11,687 bases of DNA from CAYYTU01 sp964474655. GTDB lineage: Bacteria; Chloroflexota; Anaerolineae; B4-G1. Below are positions 1-7,168 of the stretch, one piece after another; the stretch's first letter is position 1, and the number at the start of each line of letters is the position of its first letter. The translations under genes were made by a program, and so were the position numbers. A model generated the notes under the pieces. That model was not told where the DNA came from, searched no databases, and was given only the letters and a program-made list of their open reading frames with translations. The stretch is from assembly GCA_964474655.1 (NCBI GenBank), contig CAYYTU010000080.1, forward strand, positions 1 through 11,687, given 5' to 3'.

Positions 1-22
1 ACTCAAGGTTATGATGATTGCA

Positions 23-44
23 ATTGCGTAACATGTGCGTAACA
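23..44. repeat. Two 11-bp tandem direct repeats
   Basis: ATTGCGTAACA (23-33) is followed immediately by TGTGCGTAACA (34-44). The nine bases TGCGTAACA are identical, and the spacing is 11 bp, close to one helical turn. This is seen directly. Such spacing would suit a small operator or an insertion-sequence flank, but no gene follows that it could control in this window. The function is unknown. Confidence 0.35.
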
Positions 45-51
45 CACCGCT

Positions 52-75
52 GAGACTTCTGCATAAAAGTTCCTT
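52..75. repeat. Possible left terminal sequence of the insertion-sequence remnant
   Basis: The short AT-richer stretch beginning GAGACTTCTGCATAAAAG lies just outside the 3' end of the transposase remnant. It resembles in style the terminal inverted repeats of IS4/IS5-type elements. I found no inverse copy between 700 and 1270, so the partner end is either lost or never existed. The call rests on position and resemblance only. Confidence 0.25.
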
Positions 76-81
76 CACAAT

Positions 82-730
82 CTAATACGACCACAGGAAA
101 CGGCTGAGTGACGCTTTAAGGTCGGGGCGTCCAACCCGATGTGCAAAGACAACGCGGGCGATGTAAGCCGTACATCGCGACAGCAGATACTGGGCTACTT
201 GCGTCAGGCCCCGAACGCGCAAGTTCTTCAGCCCAAAATGCTGCTTGAGTTGCGCGAAACTGCGCTCAATCAGAGCGCGCAACTTGCGCTTGGCCTCCAC
301 CTCCTCATCTGGATCATCCAGATAGGTGTACTCCTTCCGCCGTTTAGCGCCATTGCGGGGGTTGAAGTGAAACACTTCGCCCACCAGATCGCGCAAGGGA
401 TTGGAGCAATAGCCAGCATCTCCCAGGACAAACTCCACGCTAATGTCCAGAGGTGCGAACGTTCTGTTTGCCCAGTGTGTTGTCGTTGAGGTTGGCTGGC
501 ACCACGTCGGCATCAATTGGTTCGCCGTCCTTGGCCGAGGCCAGGGACAGTTTGAAACCCAAGACGCGTCTCGCCCATTTCTTGGGGTAGATCCAGTCTC
601 CCTCCTCTTCGCTGAAGTCGGTGGAGCTATCGGGGAAGAAGCGAGCCAAGTCACTGTAGGCAGCAATGAGGGAGGTGTCGAGCATCACGTGGGAGACATC
701 AATGTACCCCTGGCTCACGGCTTCCCGCAC
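82..730 (-). pseudogene. DDE transposase remnant (IS4/IS5-like), frameshifted
   Basis: Two overlapping minus-strand frames together read as one DDE transposase. The upstream part (730 down to about 455) contains the first-Asp segment VMLDTSLIAAYSDLARF and the stretch EEGDWIYPKKWARRVLGFKL. The downstream part (about 475 down to 82) contains the second-Asp segment FVLGDAGYCSNPLRDLVGE and the Glu segment ALIERSFAQLKQHFGLKNLR, which is typical of the last catalytic region of IS4/IS5-superfamily enzymes. The frame changes between about 450 and 475, and a clear N-terminal region is missing upstream of 730. A stretch in a third frame at about 745-830 (IGHIPAKLNVTAVELDEG) may be more of the same gene after a second frameshift. 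The element is therefore probably inactive. It marks an old insertion beside the CRISPR locus. The exact IS family is not resolved. Confidence 0.7.
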
Positions 731-786
731 CAGGGTGATCGCCCTTCGTCCAGCTCCACAGCTGTGACATTCAATTTGGCCGGAAT

Positions 787-978
787 GTGCCCTATTTTAG
801 CCAACCAATGTGGCCCATAACACTCCTGGATGCTTATCTGGACAGGTCGGGGGGTCATCAGGATGTGCCGCCGGACGTGGTGGAGAAATTGGAGGAGATG
901 GCGCGATTCGACCCAGACGATTACGTCCGACGCCGGGTCAAGAAGTTCCTGCGCGAGCTGTGGGCGCAGGAGAAGTAA
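787..978 (+). pseudogene. Possible 3' remnant of a helical (HEAT-like) protein
   Basis: A short + strand frame ends at 978. Its last 37 residues, PPDVVEKLEEMARFDP followed by DDYVRRRVKKFLREL, look like natural charged helical protein of the kind seen in HEAT-type repeats. The first 25 residues do not look like the same protein and overlap the transposase remnant on the other strand. The only start at 787 is GTG with no ribosome binding site. The best reading is the 3' end of a host gene cut by the insertion element, with the junction near 850. A chance open frame is the alternative. Confidence 0.25.
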
Positions 979-1196
979 TACGACGGCGAGGTAGAAGCTC
1001 GCTATCCCACGAGCAAGGGCGAAACTTCGGGTGGGAAACCACAATCTTCGAGGGTATTGCGATCCAGAACATAGTGCAAAATGCAGGCGATGATCGAGCC
1101 TTTTATCTGGCTCTCCTTCACCCTCGCCACAGCTTTCCATCCTAACGGACGCACTGCTCACACTGCCGGATCCAGGAGAACTGAACCATAATCCGC
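979..1196. other. Intergenic stretch without a supported gene
   Basis: No frame with a start and a ribosome binding site is visible on either strand. The minus strand holds a start-less open stretch, roughly 1150 down to 1005, that reads ESQIKGSIIACILHYVL and then a stop. It looks protein-like, but it has no start codon and no neighbours to support it. It could be another fragment left by the rearrangement at the left end. Confidence 0.4.
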
Positions 1197-1201
1197 ATGC
1201 C

Positions 1202-1235
1202 TGTTGCGTTACCTGCAACACGTCACCTCTATACT
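1202..1235 (+). promoter_or_regulatory. Weak candidate promoter and small palindrome before the 70-aa regulator gene
   Basis: A -10-like TATACT lies at 1230-1235, 30 bp before the start codon at 1266. The nearest upstream -35-like element is TTGCGT (1205-1210), giving a long 19-bp spacer. The interrupted palindrome TGTTGC (1202-1207) / GCAACA (1215-1220) overlaps that -35 and could be an operator. The match is poor compared with the strong promoter at 1502-1529, so this is tentative. Confidence 0.3.
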
Positions 1236-1265
1236 GTGGGCAAAACACGGTATGGAGGTGGCGAG

Positions 1266-1478
1266 ATGGCATTTTGGCAGAAGAAAAGATCTGAACGCAA
1301 ACGAATGGATGAGATCATCCGACAAAACCAGGGCATCCGACAAGCGGAGTTGGCACGCCGACTGGATGTGGCCCGCTCGACCGTCGCGCGACGCCTGCCC
1401 TGTATGGAGGAAGCGGGATACCTCTACGCTGAGGATGACAGAGGAGGTCTATGGCCCTTCAAGCGAACAAGTGAATGA
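1266..1478 (+). CDS. Small winged-helix DNA-binding protein (70 aa)
   Basis: A basic 70-residue protein made almost entirely of a winged helix-turn-helix. A lysine/arginine-rich N-terminus (FWQKKRSERKR, residues 3-13) leads into helix EIIRQNQG. The HTH IRQAELARRLDVARSTVARR (24-43) follows, and then a short wing, AGYLYAEDDRGGLWPF (50-65). There is no ligand-binding domain. ATG 1266 is chosen because GGAGGTG (1254-1260) sits five bases upstream; a longer frame from 1197 has no ribosome binding site. Its recognition helix (RSTVARRLP) resembles that at the N-terminus of the WYL-Cas3 protein (RSTIYRYLP, residues 38-46). It lies directly before the inverted-repeat promoter of cas3, so a role as local regulator of the cas operon is likely but inferred. 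No family name can be given with confidence. Confidence 0.75.
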   Translation: MAFWQKKRSERKRMDEIIRQNQGIRQAELARRLDVARSTVARRLPCMEEAGYLYAEDDRGGLWPFKRTSE

Positions 1479-1482
1479 ATTC

Positions 1483-1548
1483 TGTCCATCTGGTGCGGGA
1501 TTTGACAGGCAACTATGGTGTCATAGAATCACCCGCAACAGATGGACA
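1483..1548 (+). promoter_or_regulatory. Sigma-70 promoter of the cas operon framed by a 17-bp inverted repeat
   Basis: TTGACA at 1502-1507 and TAGAAT at 1524-1529, with a 16-bp spacer, form a near-consensus promoter. Transcription would start near 1536. The promoter is enclosed by TGTCCATCTGGTGCGGG (1483-1499) and CCCGCAACAGATGGACA (1532-1548). These are inverse copies with 16 of 17 positions matching, and they begin two bases outside each promoter element. A second short inverted pair, TGACA (1503-1507) / TGTCA (1519-1523), overlaps the -35 and spacer. The layout fits two operator half-sites whose occupation would cover RNA polymerase contacts. Likely binders are the 70-aa winged-helix protein, the winged helix fused to Cas3, or both. 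No T-tract follows the right arm, so it is not a simple terminator. Confidence 0.65.
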
Positions 1549-1581
1549 AACGAGATAAACGAGACAAGGAGGATGATTGCA

Positions 1582-4500
1582 ATGAGCAAAGCTGTTAACA
1601 AAGCTGAACGATTACTACAGATTAAGGCGCTGTTGTTGAAACATCCAGAGGGGCTGACCCAGGTGGAGATCGCCCGACGGGTGGGGGTGCATCGCTCCAC
1701 GATCTATCGCTATCTGCCAGACCTGGATCAGTTCTGTGTCTACGAGACGCCCGATGGAAAACTGGCCATTGACCGTGATCATTACCTCACCGACGTGCAA
1801 CTGACGCTGCACGAAGCCATGGCCTTTCACCTGGCGGCACGATTGATGGCCACGCGCACGGATAAGCACAATCCTCACGCAGCCTCAGCGCTGCGGAAGC
1901 TGGGAATCGCGCTGGAGGAGCTGGCGCCACTGATCAGCGAGCACCTGAGTGCATCGGCCGATGTGATGGACGCTCAAGCACGGCGACGCGATCCCGTATA
2001 CCTGGATGCTTTGAAAACGATAACCCAGGCATGGTCTCAGGGACGCAAGATACACATTGAGCATCAGATGTCCGACAAGCAGGTCTTCGAGTATACCTTC
2101 GCCCCTTACTTTATCGAGCCTTATGCGGTAGGCCGGACGGTCCACGTCATCGGCTGGCGGGAGCCGCCCAAGGCGGTACGGACGTTCAAGATCGAACGCA
2201 TCAAGTCCGTGCGTATCCTGGACGAGACATACAACATCCCGGAAGGTTTCGACCCGAGCGAGCTGCTGGCCGACGCTTGGGGGATCTGGTACACTGAGGC
2301 TGAGCCGGTGGAGGTGGTGCTGCGCTTTCATCCACGGGTGGCTCATCGCGTGAAGGAAACTCAGTGGCATCGCTCGGAGACGGTAGACGAGCGGCCTAAT
2401 GGATACCTGATCTGGCGGGCGGAGGTGGCCGAGCTACAGGAGATGCTGCCCTGGATTCGCGGCTGGGGCGCGGACGTGGAGGTGCTGGAACCGGAGGATC
2501 TTCGGGAGGCGTTGGTGGGCGAAACGATAAATCTGGCTGATCTGTACGATGTCGAGCCGATCCCCCGCTGGCAATTATTGTGGGCTAAAACCAGCGACGA
2601 CAAGACGCAGACCCATTCGCTCATCTGTCATATGATCGACGTGGCCCAGGTAGCCTTGATGATGTGGAACGAGGTGCTGACCGATGGCGTTCGCGCCCAA
2701 TTCGCCGACGCGCTGGGCCTGGATGAGGACGATACCGGCCGGCTGATCGCCTTCTGGGCCGGGCTGCACGATTTGGGCAAAGCCAGCCCCTGCTTCCAGC
2801 GGAAGTATACACCGGCGATGAAGCCGCTGACCGAAGCGGGCCTATCGTTTCCCCAGCTCTTCTCGCGACAAACTTGTCCCCACGGTACCATCTCGGCCAA
2901 ATCGCTGGAAACCTTGCTCAAAACAGAAAGCGGCCTGTTGCGATGTTCGGCGAAGCATATCGCCCGAAGCGTCGGCGGGCACCACGGAGCATGGCCGCCG
3001 CCTGGGGACGTGCAGAGGCTAAAGTCGACTCAGGTAGGGGATGATACCTGGCATGAGATCCGACACGAGCTTTTCCACGTGCTTCAAGACCTCCTGGGGC
3101 CACCATATATTGAGCACCTGGGAAAAACGCAAGTGGAAACAAGCGCATTGCTGACGTTGCTATCCGGCCTGGTCTCCGCTGCCGACTGGATCGGCTCGAT
3201 GGAGAAATACTTTCCCTATCAAGAGGTCCCGATAGAGCCCGAACGCTACGTCGAGCAAGCCGCCGAGCAGGCACACCAGGCGTTGCGGAAACTTGGCTGG
3301 ATCGGGTGGCAGCCTCCGGCCGAGCCCGCCGCGTTCCAGAGCCTGTTTCCCTTTAATCCTAACCCCATGCAAGAAATAGCCGTCAAAATGGCAGCGCAGT
3401 TGGACCGCCCTTCGCTGGCGATCATCGAGGCTCCGACGGGCACCGGCAAGACCGAGGCTGCCCTCTACCTGGCCGACCACTGGGCGCACACCTGTCAGCA
3501 GCGGGGAATGTACATAGCGATGCCCACTATGGCCACCAGTAACCAGATGTTCACCCGTGCAAAGAAGATGCTGGCAAAGCGCTACCCGGATAGCTTGGTA
3601 AACCTGCACCTGATCCACAGCCAGGCTCAATGGTCGAAGGATATGAAAGAACTCCAGCTAAAGACTATGGACGAGCGCGATGGAGGCACGCTGGCCGCGA
3701 TGAAATGGTTCCTGCCGCGCAAGCGCACCTTGCTGTCCACCTTCGGCGTCGGCACGGTCGACCAGACCTTTCTCAGCGTGATGCAGACGCGCCACTTCTT
3801 CGTCCGGCTCCTGGGCCTCAGCCACAAGACGGTCATCTTCGACGAGGTGCACGCCTACGATACTTATATGTCCACGCTTTTCCAGCGTCTGCTGGGTTGG
3901 CTGCGGGCCATCGGCACCTCGGTGGTCATTCTTTCCGCCACCCTCCCGAAGCGGGCGCGACGCGATCTGTTGCAGGCCTATGCCGGTGTGCCGGATGAGG
4001 ATTTGCCGGACGTATCTTATCCATCCATCACCTGGGCGACGGAAGGCGAGGTCGGTGTGGTGTCGCTGGAGACGCCGGAGAGTCGCACCGTGGCGTTGGA
4101 ATGGATCGCACGGGAGCCGGCGTCCGTCGTAGAGCAGCTGAAGAACACCCTGAGCGATGGCGGCTGTGCGGCTGTCATCTGCAACACCGTGGGGCGGAGT
4201 CAGGAGATATACCGGGTCCTGCAGGAGGCCAGTATCGTCTCCGACGATGATCTGATCCTCTTCCACGCCCGCTTCCCCTCGGCATGGCGGGACGAGATTG
4301 AGAAGGATGTCCTCTCCCGCTTCGGCAAGGAGAGCGACGAGCGGCCGGAGAGAGCCATCGTCGTCGCCACGCAGGTCATCGAGCAGAGCCTGGACCTGGA
4401 TTTCGACGTGATGGTCAGCGATTTGGCCCCGGTCGACCTGCTGATTCAGCGCGCCGGTCGGCTTCATCGCCATCAGCGGGACGGTCGTCCTGAGCCTCTC

Positions 4501-5086
4501 GCCGCGCCACGCCTGCTGATCACCAGGCCAGACGTCCAGGAGGACACCTTCGACTTCGGCCCGGACACCTNNNNNNNNNNNNNNNNNNNNNNNNNNNNNN
4601 NNNNNNNNNNNNNNNNNNNNNNNNNNNNNNNNNNNNNNNNNNNNNNNNNNNNNNNNNNNNNNNNNNNNNNAGCGTCTCCTTAAGCAGCGCAACCCGATGC
4701 TGGAGGAAGAAAGCCCCGAACTCCACAAGGCTTTGCGGGCGCTCACGCGCCTGGGACCTCCGAGCATCCCCCTCGTCTGCCTCCATCGCACCGAGGCCGG
4801 GTTGACGTTGGAACTCGACGGCAGCGGGCCGGTCGTGGACCTCACCGAGGAACCGGATCCCAATTTGACCGAAAAGATTGCCCAATATACACTAAACGTC
4901 AGTCACGGCGCGGTGGTGCAGCAATTTTTGGAGCATGCGGTGCCTGAGGGCTGGCGGAAACATCCGTTGTTGAACGACCACCGCGTGGTGATTTTCACCA
5001 AGGGCCTCTGTCCGCTTCAGGGTACGTCTTATGCACTTCGCCTGAGCACCGAATTTGGACTGGAAATTGAAAAGGAGATGTCATGA
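1582..5086 (+). CDS. cas3: WYL regulator fused to Cas3 nuclease-helicase (type I-E), with an assembly gap
   Basis: One frame joins a transcription regulator to Cas3. Residues 8-49 are a winged helix (TQVEIARRVGVHRSTIYRYL, 26-45). About 145-210 is a WYL domain (APYFIEPYAVGR ... VRTFKIERI), and 236-320 is its usual C-terminal extension. Cas3 begins near 332. It has HD nuclease residues H345/H350, LHDLGK (395-400), GGHHG (465-469) and ADW (534-536). The helicase has Walker A APTGTGKT (617-624), DEVH (754-757), SAT (785-787), ATQVIEQS (929-936) and QRAGR (956-960). ATG 1582 follows AAGGAGG (1566-1572) by nine bases. The 100-N gap (4571-4670) interrupts the gene. From about 4673 a different frame gives the Cas3 C-terminus, ending at TGA 5084-5086. 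The frame change is an effect of the arbitrary gap length. Known role: Cascade recruits Cas3 to unwind and degrade target DNA. The fused regulator could tie Cas3 supply or activity to a ligand or to promoter binding. Confidence 0.9.
4571..4670. other. Assembly gap of 100 N inside cas3
   Basis: Exactly 100 N is the usual placeholder for a scaffold gap of unknown size. Visible Cas3 sequence (about 663 residues from residue 334 to the gap, plus about 137 after it) is somewhat shorter than most type I-E Cas3 proteins. The real gap therefore probably holds a moderate part of the C-terminal region, between helicase motif VI and the C-terminal domain. An intact gene is the simplest reading, but a disruption hidden in the gap cannot be excluded. 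Confidence 0.97.
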
Positions 5087-6603
5087 GTCAAACTTTCAAC
5101 CTGCTGGAAGCCCCATGGATGCCTTGCACCCGCAACGATGGCGCGCCGGTGGAATTAGGCCTGCGCGACGTGCTGGTCCAATCCCACCGGCTGCGCGAGC
5201 TACACGGCGAGTCCCCGCTGGTCACGGTTGCGCTCCATCGCTTGCTCTTGGCTGTACTCCATCGTGCCTTCGATGGCCCGCGCGACTGGCGCGAGTGGGA
5301 TCAACTCTGGAAGGCCCATCAATGGGACGAGCAGCGGCTGGATACCTACTTGAGTAAATACGACCACTGTTTCAATCTCTTTGATCCCGATCGTCCATTC
5401 TACCAGGCCGCCGACGAGCGTGTCCCGGACCCCGCGTCCATCAATCGACTGATCCACGACGTGGCCCACGGTAGCAACGCCACGCTCTTCGATCATCACC
5501 TGGAGGAGGAGAATCCCGCTCTCACGCCCGCCGAGGCCGCGCGGGCCTTGCTCGCCATCCAGTCCTTCGGATTAGGCGGCTTCGGTATGGGACGTCTTTC
5601 ACACACCGATGCGCCCTGCACCGGCGGCATCGTCTTCTTCGTGCAGGGTGAGAACCTCTTCGAGACCCTGGCGCTCAATTTGCTGCGCTATCCGGACGAG
5701 AAGCTGCCGGGGCAGGCGAAGGAGAATGACCGACCGGTCTGGGAGATGGACGATCCCTTCACGCCCGAACGCTCCGTCCCGCTGGGCTATCTGGACTATC
5801 TCACGTGGCAGAACCGCCGCATCCTGTTCTTCCCGGAATCGACCGCCGACGGGCCCATCGTGCGGGGAATGACCGAGGCGCCAGCCCTGCGCTTGAAGAA
5901 AAGCATTCTGGAGCCGATGATGCACTATGCCGATAAAGGCAGAGGCGGGCTCCGGTCACTCTCCTTCCGCGAGGGGCGCGCGCTCTGGCGCGACAGCGCG
6001 GCCCTTTTCCGCCTGCGCACCAAGGGATACCGCCCGCCACTGGTGTTCGACTGGCTCGCCGAGCTGGTGGACGAGGGATGCCTGGAGATCCATCAGACCC
6101 GCCGCTACATGGCGCTGGGTATGTCGAAGAGCCGCGCCAAGGTCAACTTCTATCGCAGCGAGCACATGCCGCTCCCTCTCGAATACTTGCAAGAAGAAAT
6201 CCTGGTCGAGCGCCTAGATGATGCGCTGAAAATGGCCGAGAGCGTCTCCAGTCAGCTCTGGGGCGCGGCCCGCACCCTGGCAACTTTCATCCTCTCGCCC
6301 GAGGCCGATACTGAGGAGGGAAGACAACCGGCCCGTGAGGACCTGGACCAACTAATGGGTCAATGGGCCGTCGGACGTTACTATTGGGTTCAACTGGAGA
6401 CGCCGTTCCAGGAGACCATGAAGGCTATGCCGGAAGATCCAATAGCCGCTCTGACCGATTGGCAGGAGACGCTCAGGAGAGCGGCCTGGGACGCCTTCGA
6501 CCGCGTGGCCGATAACGTGAGCCACGACCCGCATAAACTCAAGGCAGTCGTTCGCGCCCGTGGGCAACTGGGCGCTGGATTGAAGAAGGTGTTGCAACCC
6601 TGA
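5083..6603 (+). CDS. casA: Cas8e / Cse1, large subunit of type I-E Cascade
   Basis: At 506 residues this matches the normal size of Cse1. The N-terminus NLLEAPWMPCTRNDGAPVEL, the segment FNLFDPDRPFYQ, the region SFGLGGFGMGRLSHTDAP and the helical C-terminal part (about residues 370-506, the four-helix bundle) are all typical of the family. In Cascade this subunit recognises the PAM, helps open the target duplex and recruits Cas3. The start overlaps the cas3 stop as ATGA (5083-5086). AAGGAG at 5072-5077 lies five bases upstream, so translation is probably coupled to cas3. No key region appears missing. Cse1 sequences vary greatly, so specific PAM-contact residues cannot be assigned by eye. Confidence 0.95.
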   Translation: MSQTFNLLEAPWMPCTRNDGAPVELGLRDVLVQSHRLRELHGESPLVTVALHRLLLAVLHRAFDGPRDWREWDQLWKAHQWDEQRLDTYLSKYDHCFNLFDPDRPFYQAADERVPDPASINRLIHDVAHGSNATLFDHHLEEENPALTPAEAARALLAIQSFGLGGFGMGRLSHTDAPCTGGIVFFVQGENLFETLALNLLRYPDEKLPGQAKENDRPVWEMDDPFTPERSVPLGYLDYLTWQNRRILFFPESTADGPIVRGMTEAPALRLKKSILEPMMHYADKGRGGLRSLSFREGRALWRDSAALFRLRTKGYRPPLVFDWLAELVDEGCLEIHQTRRYMALGMSKSRAKVNFYRSEHMPLPLEYLQEEILVERLDDALKMAESVSSQLWGAARTLATFILSPEADTEEGRQPAREDLDQLMGQWAVGRYYWVQLETPFQETMKAMPEDPIAALTDWQETLRRAAWDAFDRVADNVSHDPHKLKAVVRARGQLGAGLKKVLQP

Positions 6604-6641
6604 ACAATTGGCACACATATCAACCCATTAAGGAGGCTTTG

Positions 6642-7166
6642 ATGGAAGAAAAAGGACACCCATTCGTCAACTATCTGGAGAGCAAGCGCGACGACCGTGG
6701 CGCACTGGCCGCCCTGCGGCGCGGGCTGGGCCATCCGCCCGGCACCGTGCCCGATATGTACCGCTACGTCGTCCCCTGGCTGTCGGGCGACGCTCAGCGA
6801 TGGAAAGAGGATGCTTATTATGTGGTAGCCGCTCTTTTCGCCTATCACCCGCAGAAAGGTGGAAAGGGCAATATGGGCGATCACTTCGCCAAGACCTGCG
6901 AGCCCCAGGGGGATAACACCGCCATCGAGCGCCGCTTCACCACCCTGCTGGCCGCCCACCCCGACGATCTGGACGACTACCTGCGCCAGGCAGTCAGCTT
7001 CTTGAAGTCCAAGGAAGTGCCCGTCAACTGGCACCAACTATTACGCGATAGGATGGCCTGGAGCCATCCCGACTATCGCGAACGTGTACAAAAGCACTGG
7101 GCGCGCTCTTTCTGGGGGCGCTCACGGAAAAATCAAGATACGAATCAAGAGACAAAGGAGAGTTAA
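6642..7166 (+). CDS. casB: Cse2 / CasB, small subunit of Cascade
   Basis: A 174-residue helical protein with the family's conserved N-terminal pattern: FVNYLESKRDDRGALAALRR followed by GLGHPPG and YRYVVPWL. The central part, with FAYHPQ and the ERRFTTLLAAHPDDLDDYLR segment, is also typical. Two copies normally form part of the Cascade belly, stabilising the crRNA-DNA hybrid and the displaced strand. ATG 6642 is preferred over TTG 6639 because AAGGAGG (6630-6636) stands five bases before it. The 38-bp gap after casA is the largest inside the effector part. A basic C-terminal tail (RSRKNQ) is present. Confidence 0.93.
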   Translation: MEEKGHPFVNYLESKRDDRGALAALRRGLGHPPGTVPDMYRYVVPWLSGDAQRWKEDAYYVVAALFAYHPQKGGKGNMGDHFAKTCEPQGDNTAIERRFTTLLAAHPDDLDDYLRQAVSFLKSKEVPVNWHQLLRDRMAWSHPDYRERVQKHWARSFWGRSRKNQDTNQETKES

Positions 7167-7168
7167 AA

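Noticed and set aside
139..489. + strand open frame of 116 aa at the left end
   Set aside because: It lies opposite the transposase remnant, whose DDE motifs are recognisable on the minus strand. It has no ribosome binding site and no motif.
1483..1548. The 17-bp inverted repeat as a terminator or as transposon ends
   Set aside because: There is no T-tract after the right arm. The 32-base interior is a full promoter and too short for an element, and I saw no flanking target duplication.
1573..1575. ATG 1573 as the start of WYL-Cas3
   Set aside because: It abuts the ribosome binding site with no spacing; ATG 1582 has the proper nine-base distance.
1204..1581. Upstream extension of the WYL-Cas3 frame to 1204
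   Set aside because: It runs antiparallel in style to a real protein, overlaps the 70-aa gene in another frame and crosses the promoter. The ribosome binding site AAGGAGG at 1566-1572 clearly fixes the start at 1582.
3658..4863. Long minus-strand open frame opposite cas3
   Set aside because: It is antisense to conserved helicase sequence, spans the N-run and has no protein-like motifs. It is a shadow of GC-rich coding DNA.
2578..5086. Cas3 as a separate gene starting at TTG 2578
   Set aside because: There is no Shine-Dalgarno sequence before it, and it would start inside a continuous frame with the regulator. The fusion is the simpler reading.
6639..6641. TTG 6639 as the casB start
   Set aside because: It is two bases from the Shine-Dalgarno; ATG 6642 has normal spacing and is the usual start codon.
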